This document shows, piece by piece, positions 31,813 through 38,327 of a stretch of DNA of 42,766 nt. The notes below the pieces were generated by a model. That model was not told the DNA's origin. It made no database searches and was given only the letters and a program-made list of their open reading frames with translations. The stretch is taken from IMG/VR virus record IMGVR_UViG_3300044956_000320, positions 1 through 42,766 of that record, one strand, 5' to 3'. The translations under genes were made by a program, and so were the position numbers. Positions within the stretch are counted from its first letter, which is position 1. Every line of letters begins with the position of its first letter. The stretch comes from a virus.

Positions 31813-32148
31813 TTACGGCCCCTGCACACCAAAGGCGGACACGTGCACCGCATTATTGGAGGCACTCACGACGAGGTACCGTGCACCAGAGCTTGCATCC
31901 AGCACGATCTTGTCGAACGAGACCGAGTCTCCCGCTCGCACCGTCACATCCTTGGCAATGTACGTGCCGTGCGTGGCGCTCGTGTTGCTCGTGCTCAGGC
32001 TGACGGTATACGCTGTCGCACCATCGGTGTTGCACGCGACAATGCTGGAGAAGATCGTGTACGTGCCTGCCGTGGTGCCATTGTCCACAAGGTTGCTAAT
32101 CGTGGCAGCGGTCGTGGTGCTGCCTAGCCGTTTTGGCGACTCAGCCAT
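31813..32148 (-). CDS. MAEV-family structural protein, paralogue B (111 aa)
   Basis: Start MAESPKRLGSTTTAATIS follows AGGAGTCACCA. Core FSSIVACNTDGATAYTVSL, then THGTYIAKDVTVRAGDSVS and the end VSAFGVQGP match its two paralogues in order and length. It is more GC-rich than paralogue A. Function unknown; probably a virion surface or fibre component. Confidence 0.65.
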   Translation of the reverse strand: MAESPKRLGSTTTAATISNLVDNGTTAGTYTIFSSIVACNTDGATAYTVSLSTSNTSATHGTYIAKDVTVRAGDSVSFDKIVLDASSGARYLVVSASNNAVHVSAFGVQGP

Positions 32149-32161
32149 TGGTGACTCCTAA

Positions 32162-32500
32162 CTATGGTCCAGTTAATCCATTAGCAGTAATTCTTACTAA
32201 AGTATTTGAAACAGTTCCAACAAGATACTGTGCAGGAGATGCTCCAGAAACATTGAGTACGAATGATCCTGTCAAAAGAACAGTATCATTTGCTGCAATT
32301 GTAGCGCCAAAAGCAATATATGCATTGGCGTCATGAGTAGAAGAGGTATTGCTTGTAGAAAGCGTATATGTGTACGCAGCACTGCCAGTATTACAAATAG
32401 TTATTGAAGAAATTATTGCCCACCCTGTTGTCTTAGAAACAATGTTAGTAGGACCAGCAAGCGATCCAGATGTTCCAAGTCTCTCAGGTACCTCTGCCAT
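32162..32500 (-). CDS. MAEV-family structural protein, paralogue A (112 aa), AT-rich
   Basis: Start MAEVPERLGTSGSLAGPT has GGGAG from the end of the upstream gene as its ribosome site. It shares SSITICNTGSAAYTYTLS, STHDANAYIAFGATIAANDT and the end ITANGLTGP with paralogues B and C. Its base composition is visibly richer in A and T than the two copies beside it, which suggests a separate origin or divergence before the copies met here. Confidence 0.65.
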   Translation of the reverse strand: MAEVPERLGTSGSLAGPTNIVSKTTGWAIISSITICNTGSAAYTYTLSTSNTSSTHDANAYIAFGATIAANDTVLLTGSFVLNVSGASPAQYLVGTVSNTLVRITANGLTGP

Positions 32501-32501
32501 C

Positions 32502-33185
32502 TTAGACTCCCATAGTCATGAACGAAAGGACTTTTGATGCGCTTACCGCGCTTGCTGTCGTAAGCACTGCATTGCCGCCTACCGTCAATGTTCCAGAAAC
32601 AATGCCGTTGCCAGTCACATGCAGCGCCTGTGTCGGAGACGCAGTGTTTATTCCAATGTAACCAGTCGGAAGTATAGTCAACCTTTCCACTACTGGCGCT
32701 GTAGCTCCTGCACCGGTCTGCTTGATATAAATCCTCAGCGAGGATGAGTACGCCCCGTCATCTAGACTTTGAATGCGCACGGTTGCTGGATTCGCCGCCG
32801 CGTATCCAGACATTTCAATACTGGCACCAGCACCCACGCCACCATTAGCGTTAAGCATAAAGATTGATGGACCTACGCCACCGCTTACATTTTTGCTTAC
32901 CGTCAAGTCTCCAGACACGGTCTGTCCCGCGGTAAACGTATTCGCCCCATTGAGCAAAGCAAGATTTGACGTGCTATGCACATGGTCGGCCGCAGCCACA
33001 CCATTGGCGATAGTTCCCGCGCTCGCAGTCGCACCGCCAGTGACAGCGCCGGGGGTACTTGCGGTCACGGAAATCGCAGGGGTCGTCGTCCCATTGGCAA
33101 CGCTAATCGGTGCCGAGCCTGAGACGGCCGTGACCGTGCCTCCGCCTCCGCCTCCGCCTGCTCCGATACCTAGTGGACCCGGCAT
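32502..33185 (-). CDS. Tail-fibre-like protein (227 aa)
   Basis: Start MPGPLGIGAGGGGGGGTV follows GGGGACTAAGAC. It is Gly-rich at first, then beta-repeat segments (TPAISVTASTPGAVTGGAT), a conserved fibre-type ANGVAAADHVHSTSNLALLN, and LTILPTGYIGINTASPTQAL, a motif common in phage fibre C-terminal regions. The last residues are SFMTMGV. A tail or head fibre role is likely. The final codons supply the ribosome site of the next gene. Confidence 0.65.
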   Translation of the reverse strand: MPGPLGIGAGGGGGGGTVTAVSGSAPISVANGTTTPAISVTASTPGAVTGGATASAGTIANGVAAADHVHSTSNLALLNGANTFTAGQTVSGDLTVSKNVSGGVGPSIFMLNANGGVGAGASIEMSGYAAANPATVRIQSLDDGAYSSSLRIYIKQTGAGATAPVVERLTILPTGYIGINTASPTQALHVTGNGIVSGTLTVGGNAVLTTASAVSASKVLSFMTMGV

Positions 33186-33188
33186 GTC

Positions 33189-33470
33189 TTAGTCCCCAAC
33201 CTTGTTTCTGGCGCTAATCGCCTTGGCCTTCGCTTTGGCATCGGCCTTTGACGACGCACCCCACGCTTGCAGGCTCAGCAGCAGCCTCGTCGGCTCACCA
33301 TTCGGTTTGCGCTCTGGCCCCGGCATATTGCCCATGCGCGCCAGAAACGACGCGCGCCGTGGATTGTCCCCAGACTTGACCGGCGGCTTGAGGTTGCCGC
33401 CTGCTTGCCTGCGTCCCAGAGCGTTGAGGCCTCCATTTGGGTTCTGGCCTGCCTTTGTCACATTGCCCAT
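33189..33470 (-). CDS. Basic hypothetical protein (93 aa)
   Basis: Start MGNVTKAGQNPNGGLNAL follows GAGGGGGCGCTAAC. The core GGNLKPPVKSGDNPRRASFL, then ARMGNMPGPERKPNGEPTRL and LLSLQAWGASSKADAKAKA, is conserved-looking and basic. It resembles a small phage family that I recall as a DUF (possibly DUF6321, uncertain). It lies just downstream of small head genes. A role in the virion or DNA binding is possible but not shown. Confidence 0.65.
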   Translation of the reverse strand: MGNVTKAGQNPNGGLNALGRRQAGGNLKPPVKSGDNPRRASFLARMGNMPGPERKPNGEPTRLLLSLQAWGASSKADAKAKAKAISARNKVGD

Positions 33471-33471
33471 G

Positions 33472-33777
33472 TTAGCGCCCCCTCAATGGCCTGTTGACTG
33501 TCGCGCCCCTTGCGATCAGCCCCATCTGCTCAAAGTGATCGAGGATCCTGTCCTGCATGACGCGCATTCTGTCGGCCTGAGACTGAAACTTCGGATTGTT
33601 TCTGTTCTCTGCCTCAATCTCTTTTGCCATATCCCTAAGCTCACACAGAGGCATGCGCCATCTTGGATCATTTGCATTGACAATAATAAGTGGCGAGCCT
33701 TCATTGTCGGCTTCGTAAAATTCAGGCCGCGCTTCCTCAAGCGGATCGGTCTCTACAATGTAAAAGCTGCCACCCAT
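33472..33777 (-). CDS. Hypothetical acidic protein (101 aa)
   Basis: Start MGGSFYIVETDPLEEARP follows AGAGAGTTAACA. The first half is acidic and the second helical (LRDMAKEIEAENRNNPKFQS; RMRVMQDRILDHFEQMGL). It lies two bases from each neighbour, between small head-region genes. The helical end could mediate assembly. No family is recognised. Confidence 0.6.
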   Translation of the reverse strand: MGGSFYIVETDPLEEARPEFYEADNEGSPLIIVNANDPRWRMPLCELRDMAKEIEAENRNNPKFQSQADRMRVMQDRILDHFEQMGLIARGATVNRPLRGR

Positions 33778-33779
33778 TG

Positions 33780-33986
33780 TTAACTCTCTTTGACTTGCCT
33801 CATAAGCTCTTCGGCCTTAAGGATGTCTTCCATCTCTTTTAGCGTGAAGAGCATCCCAGCAGAAGCAGTCTTACATCTATTCAGCGCATCAGGCCATGTC
33901 TTCATAATTTCCCAGAGTTCTTTTGGGATTGCAACAAAGTCACTTGCCTGAGGCACTCGCACCTGCGTCGTTGTAGTTCTCATCAT
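33780..33986 (-). CDS. Small hypothetical protein (68 aa)
   Basis: Start MMRTTTTQVRVPQASDFV is chosen near the hairpin; a longer ATG at 34019 would lie inside the hairpin and lacks a ribosome site. Helical segments follow (PKELWEIMKTWPDALNRC; FTLKEMEDILKAEELMRQV). The ribosome site is poor for either start, so translation may be low. No family is recognised. Confidence 0.5.
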   Translation of the reverse strand: MMRTTTTQVRVPQASDFVAIPKELWEIMKTWPDALNRCKTASAGMLFTLKEMEDILKAEELMRQVKES

Positions 33987-33999
33987 GAGAAGTAACGAA

Positions 34000-34041
34000 T
34001 GGGGCCGGGCCACGCTCATTGCTGAGCAGGCACCGGCCCCA
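34000..34041 (-). other. Long RNA hairpin between structural genes
   Basis: TGGGGCCGG pairs with CCGGCCCCA; the inner part continues as GCC/GGC and GCTCA/TGAGC around a four-base GCAA loop, with small bulges. A second weaker hairpin (GACGGAG/CTCCCGTC) lies just before it, toward 34066. There is no U-tract (ATTCGTTACTTC follows). It could be an mRNA end stabiliser or a weak terminator that lowers expression of downstream genes relative to the capsid. Confidence 0.5.
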
Positions 34042-34077
34042 GACGGGAGGCGCGGGACTCCGTCCTGAGACTTGGGA

Positions 34078-34719
34078 CTAGCGACCAGCTCTCGTGTTAG
34101 CCAAGAGCGTCAGGTTCGCAAACGTGGCAGGACTTGTCGCAGTATTGACCGCGCGCAACTCAAGCGTGGACCCAGCAGGAAGCCGAATGCCACTGAGCTG
34201 CGTGTAGCCAAAGCCCGTCGCACCATAGCCCGACGTGACAAGGTTCCCGTACTCAGACTTCACCGTGCTAATGACACCGGACTGAGCAGCCCCAGTCGTG
34301 ATGCCATCGGACACATTGAAGCGGCTCCCAAGGTTCAGCACCAGAGCCTTGTCAGCCTGAGTGGCCGTCGCAGCCGCCGTGGCCTTGCCGTCAAAGTACG
34401 TGTACGCCGTGCCATTCACGGTCACTGTCTGGCCAAGCGGCACAGTCAGGCCCGCGATCACATGCGTCGAGTTCGTCGCAAGTCCAGAGGCCGAAGCCCC
34501 GGTGTTCGTGTTGATCTCGACAAGCTTCGTCGCACCTACGTACGCAGCCACAGTAAGGTAGTTCGTGCCATTCGCAGTCACCGCCACGGAATCCACGAAC
34601 CCGATGTCAGTCAGGACCGTGTCGTCCGCAATGTAGAAGTACGCCTTCGCTGTGGCACCACCAGCGAGCGTACCAATTCGCGCACTGTTAAATTCCCGTG
34701 CGCCATCAAGAATACCCAT
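34078..34719 (-). CDS. Head decoration or structural protein (213 aa)
   Basis: Start MGILDGAREFNSARIGTL follows AAGGAGCAAGGCT. It is rich in Ala, Thr, Gly and Val with repeated strands (AKAYFYIADDTVLTDIGFVD; GQTVTVNGTAYTYFDGKATA; QLSGIRLPAGSTLELRAVNT). It lies directly after the capsid gene, a common place for cement or decoration proteins. A minor structural role is the best guess; no motif proves it. Confidence 0.6.
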   Translation of the reverse strand: MGILDGAREFNSARIGTLAGGATAKAYFYIADDTVLTDIGFVDSVAVTANGTNYLTVAAYVGATKLVEINTNTGASASGLATNSTHVIAGLTVPLGQTVTVNGTAYTYFDGKATAAATATQADKALVLNLGSRFNVSDGITTGAAQSGVISTVKSEYGNLVTSGYGATGFGYTQLSGIRLPAGSTLELRAVNTATSPATFANLTLLANTRAGR

Positions 34720-34754
34720 AGCCTTGCTCCTTGCTTATAGCTCAATCTTCTCAA

Positions 34755-35699
34755 TTACGAGGTCGGATCTGCGGCCTCAAACGACATCTTGACGCCCCAC
34801 TTCTCCTGATAGACGCCAAAGCCAAAGGTATGGCTCGCCTGATAGAGCCACGAGCGAGCCTTCATGCGCCGCTCCTTCTCGACCGTCATGGCATCAACCG
34901 GAACATACCAGATGCTCTCAGGGCTGAATACTGCCCCGACCGCATAGGTGTTCGCATCGCCAATGACCGGCGTGCTTGTCGTGCTGAAGCGATCAAGGTT
35001 CGGAGTGATGAAGCCACCCTCAAGGCCGAAGAGCCTAAAGTCGTGCTTCAAGTACTGCTTCAAGACCTCTTCGCTGATGCCACCGTAGATGGCGTTCGTG
35101 CCAGACACAGGCGCAACAGCATTCAGGAGCTTGCGCATCTGCTCGGCACGCAAGATCATGCGGATCGGCTTGGGCGTCGGCTCGGCATTGCCTTCGAGTC
35201 GCGCCACCGCAGCATTCACATGCGGCACGGTGATGGTCGTCGTCGGGCTACCCGTGCCACCCACGGTACCGAGGCTGTGCGTGACACCAAAGAGGTTCCC
35301 CTTGCTGTCGCCATCCTTGAAAATCGAAAGGCCCTTCTTGTCCACCTTCTTGGCCATCGCATCCCCAAGGATACGGCCCGCATTCGCAAGGTGATTCTCG
35401 CCGCCGACACGGGCAGCCACGTCGGTAAGCAAGAACTGCGCCACAATCTCGGTCGGCTCAACCACCCAGTTCGAGGTGCTGAGCTTCTGCGGGTTATCGA
35501 CCTCAATGCCTTCCGTCGCGTCAAAGGCCTCAAACTCGCCATACTTCGGCTGATTCAGGACTCGACCCTTCTTGTCAGGCAGGCTCTCCTTGTGAAAGAG
35601 CTGAGTCGCCAGAGTCTTAGCTTGCAGCGTAAAGCGAGCGGGCAAGATGAGTTTCGGCTCCATCTGCACCAGCTCGGCTGCGGAAATCGGTGCAACCAT
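34755..35699 (-). CDS. Major capsid protein (314 aa)
   Basis: Start MVAPISAAELVQMEPKLI follows AAGGAGAGATACC. Features are an N-terminal helix, then LSTSNWVVEPTEIVAQFLLT and ITVPHVNAAVARLEGNAEPT. A late beta segment (ESIWYVPVDAMTVEKERRM) precedes SHTFGFGVYQEKWGVKMSF, which resembles the final P-domain strands of HK97-fold capsids. The scaffold-like gene sits just upstream and the candidate decoration gene downstream, the usual order. The 314-residue length fits an unprocessed capsid protein of a small phage. Confidence 0.75.
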   Translation of the reverse strand: MVAPISAAELVQMEPKLILPARFTLQAKTLATQLFHKESLPDKKGRVLNQPKYGEFEAFDATEGIEVDNPQKLSTSNWVVEPTEIVAQFLLTDVAARVGGENHLANAGRILGDAMAKKVDKKGLSIFKDGDSKGNLFGVTHSLGTVGGTGSPTTTITVPHVNAAVARLEGNAEPTPKPIRMILRAEQMRKLLNAVAPVSGTNAIYGGISEEVLKQYLKHDFRLFGLEGGFITPNLDRFSTTSTPVIGDANTYAVGAVFSPESIWYVPVDAMTVEKERRMKARSWLYQASHTFGFGVYQEKWGVKMSFEAADPTS

Positions 35700-35726
35700 G
35701 GTATCTCTCCTTAAAAACTGTAACGA

Positions 35727-36560
35727 TTACCAGTATCTACCAGCCGCTCTCTCTCGCTTTACCCAAAGCTTATAGAGTTCGCTATCATCTGGATTCTGCA
35801 TGAGTGCCCTATCAAGCTCATCGCTTGTAATTGTTCTGCCACCCGTCTGAGCTGCTGCGTCTGCTCTTGGTGCTTCCTCTGCTCCAAGTGCTCTTGCCAT
35901 TGCTCTTGCTCCAGCGGCCTGTGTTGCTTTTGCTACTTCCTCCTTAATCCACTTCTGCATTGCAGGATTCTTTCTGGCTGCATCAAGAATTGCGTCATCT
36001 TGTGTACGCATAATGAGTGCAGCGTTGATGCCACGCATCCCTTGATCTGCGGGGATGCTAAGAACATCCTTGTCGTCTGGCTCAACACCAAATGACTTGG
36101 AGTATTCTTCCCAAAGCTGTCGCCTGATTTCGTTGCGAGCTGCGGCGCGCTCAGGCTCAAGTGCGGCCTGCGTCTTCTTTTGCGTGAGCCTCTCTTTTGC
36201 ACGTTCAAAATTCTTGAGATAGAATGCCTCTTGCGCCTCCAAGTCTCCAGAATCTGCACGCTCAATAAGATCAAACTCTTCTTCTTCTTCTGCGGCAAGT
36301 GCTTCCTGCTGAAGTCTCAACTGTGCTTCCGCACGCAGCCTCTCAATCTCAAGCTGCTGCCCCGCCTTATATTCTTCAATGGCCTGCGCCCTGATTGTGT
36401 CGGCGTCAATCTTTGGTTCTTCGCGTGCAGGTGCATCGACAAGCTCTATGGCCTCGTCGTCTGGAGACCAGACGCGGGAGTCTTCAAGCCCCTCCGATGC
36501 ATAGGCTGCAATCGGAAGATCGTCGGTGCTAATTTCTGGGGCCGCAATTTCGTCGTTCAT
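35727..36560 (-). CDS. Scaffolding protein candidate (277 aa)
   Basis: Start MNDEIAAPEISTDDLPIA has AAGAGGAGAGAC upstream. The protein is very acidic at the start, then strongly helical and charged (QLEIERLRAEAQLRLQQEAL; ALAAEEEEEFDLIERADSG; ERAKERLTQKKTQAALEPER), ending in a basic helix (DDSELYKLWVKRERAAGRYW). This composition and its place directly before the capsid gene are typical of head scaffolds, which shape the procapsid and then leave. No protease domain is seen. Confidence 0.7.
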   Translation of the reverse strand: MNDEIAAPEISTDDLPIAAYASEGLEDSRVWSPDDEAIELVDAPAREEPKIDADTIRAQAIEEYKAGQQLEIERLRAEAQLRLQQEALAAEEEEEFDLIERADSGDLEAQEAFYLKNFERAKERLTQKKTQAALEPERAAARNEIRRQLWEEYSKSFGVEPDDKDVLSIPADQGMRGINAALIMRTQDDAILDAARKNPAMQKWIKEEVAKATQAAGARAMARALGAEEAPRADAAAQTGGRTITSDELDRALMQNPDDSELYKLWVKRERAAGRYW

Positions 36561-36596
36561 GTCTCTCCTCTTATGAGTGATTCAGATGTAGAAACG

Positions 36597-38291
36597 CTAG
36601 AGCCTCGTGCCACCACCACTTGCACTTGCGCCCGGCAATGCAACTCGCTGCCTCTTTGCAAGATCCTGCTCGCTCATGCCTTGATTGGCCAGAGCTAGGC
36701 TGCCATATCTTGCGCGAGTGTCCTCGTCCATGTTTCTGTACGAGACTGGGTTGATCTTGCCGTAGTTGCCTCCTCGTGGTGCAGCACCCGCAATGGTTGT
36801 GACTTGACCGTAGCTGCCACTCTTGTTGCCTGCACCCGGAACATACTGGCCCTGCAATGCCGCAGCCAAATTTGGATTTACAACATATGCGGTATTTTGC
36901 CTATTCTGTGCGAGCTGCCCCGCACTATAGCCGCCGACTCCATTTGCGGCATCAGTACTTGAGACCTGTCCTGTTGGCGATGGCCATGCGCTTGGAGCTT
37001 GCATGCCTTCAGGCATAGCGCCACGCATTTGATTGGCTTCATTTTGTCGAACGAGGTCCTCTTGTCTAGATAATTGTTCCCGCATCGAGTAATAGTTGTC
37101 TGGAAGTACAGCAGCACGATACATGCCGTCTTGGCCTTCAGGCATGACAGCAGCGCGAACCATTTCGCCCTGATTTTGACCGCCAGCCCACGCCCATGCC
37201 GGTGCCTGTGCAGGCGGCCCGCTATTGACTGGCTGCGCGACTTGAGCCTGTGTGCCGCCAGCAAACCCCTGCGCTGGCATGTATTGAGGAGGCTGCTGCG
37301 TGTACTGAGGGGCCTGCTGTGCCATGCCTTGCGCCGAGTAGCCGCTTGTGCCGACTGGCATGCCGCCTTGATTGGCTCCGTAGAGCTGCATCATCATGGC
37401 AGCCTCGACACTGCGCCTTGGGTCGGCCACTGCCTGTGCCAGTGCGTTTTGCCTGTCGAGTTCGTAGCGTCGTGCAAGCTCCTTTTGCTGCTCATTTGTG
37501 TATGTTGTCTGTGCAGTAACAAGATTTGATTGATTTCTTGTCAGATCAGTCTGTGCTCCAGAAATATATGCGGTCTCAGCAATAGTCTTAAGAGCCTCCT
37601 GCTTTGTAAGTTCTGCCTGTTGCTTGTATTGATCGCTTTGTGCTATTTTTACAATTGCGTCTGGAGTCTGAATCCATTTGCCAGTCTCTGGATCTTTAAT
37701 TTTACCACTTGTATTCGCCATATCAATTATGTCTTGATTTTTTAGTCTATCAATTTGCTGCATATTGAGTGCGTACTGGCTCTGAGGAATTGGCTTATTG
37801 TCTGGACCAAGCATCTGCTTGAATGTAGGTATTCCATCTGGGCCGATCTTGTCTACAGTCATGACATATTGGCTCTGACTGTTTACAATACTGAGATATC
37901 TGCTCCATGAATCAAGTGTATTTGCATATGCATTAAATTCTTCTGGGCTACTCAAGTATGCCAAGCCGCTAAGTTGCATGATGTGTGATGGGGCAGCAGC
38001 AGCAGCGGGGGCAGCAGCAGCGGAAGTTGCTTTATCACCGCCACCGGATGGCGGATTCCCTAGAGCTGCGTTTCTCGCGGCTGTATTCGCTGCGGTATTG
38101 GGCGAGTCTGCTGTGCCGCCTTGGCCTCCTGACTTTTCGGCTTCTTTCTTTGTGCCTCCTGTAGTGTAAGTAACAGTTCCAGTCTTCTGGTCTCCTGCTG
38201 GGACAGTTACTGTTTTTGCAGAACCGTCACTGTATTGCCTGTATGGAGATATTGCTACTGCGTCGTCCTTGTTTGATTTATCCTGAGGCAT
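36597..38291 (-). CDS. Gln/Ala-rich virion-type protein (564 aa)
   Basis: Start MPQDKSNKDDAVAISPYR follows AGGGAGCAATTCA. The first 100 residues are low complexity (Gly, Ala, Ser). A middle helical part is Gln-rich (QKELARRYELDRQNALAQAV). Then come Gln/Pro/Gly-rich segments (GMAQQAPQYTQQPPQYMPAQ) with AWPSPTGQV, a motif also in the 38328-40775 product. It is probably an ejected or internal virion protein given size, disorder and place upstream of the scaffold. No enzyme motif is seen. Confidence 0.55.
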   Translation of the reverse strand: MPQDKSNKDDAVAISPYRQYSDGSAKTVTVPAGDQKTGTVTYTTGGTKKEAEKSGGQGGTADSPNTAANTAARNAALGNPPSGGGDKATSAAAAPAAAAAPSHIMQLSGLAYLSSPEEFNAYANTLDSWSRYLSIVNSQSQYVMTVDKIGPDGIPTFKQMLGPDNKPIPQSQYALNMQQIDRLKNQDIIDMANTSGKIKDPETGKWIQTPDAIVKIAQSDQYKQQAELTKQEALKTIAETAYISGAQTDLTRNQSNLVTAQTTYTNEQQKELARRYELDRQNALAQAVADPRRSVEAAMMMQLYGANQGGMPVGTSGYSAQGMAQQAPQYTQQPPQYMPAQGFAGGTQAQVAQPVNSGPPAQAPAWAWAGGQNQGEMVRAAVMPEGQDGMYRAAVLPDNYYSMREQLSRQEDLVRQNEANQMRGAMPEGMQAPSAWPSPTGQVSSTDAANGVGGYSAGQLAQNRQNTAYVVNPNLAAALQGQYVPGAGNKSGSYGQVTTIAGAAPRGGNYGKINPVSYRNMDEDTRARYGSLALANQGMSEQDLAKRQRVALPGASASGGGTRL

Positions 38292-38327
38292 TGAATTGCT
38301 CCCTAAATTATTTTCTAAAATATATTT

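Noticed and set aside
28457-33185. Diversity-generating retroelement acting on the repeated fibre genes
   Set aside because: No reverse transcriptase gene or template/variable repeat pair with A-specific changes is present in the window.
34731-35714. Long plus-strand reading frame opposite the capsid gene
   Set aside because: It mirrors the capsid gene's codons, has no ribosome site and has Arg/His-rich shadow composition.
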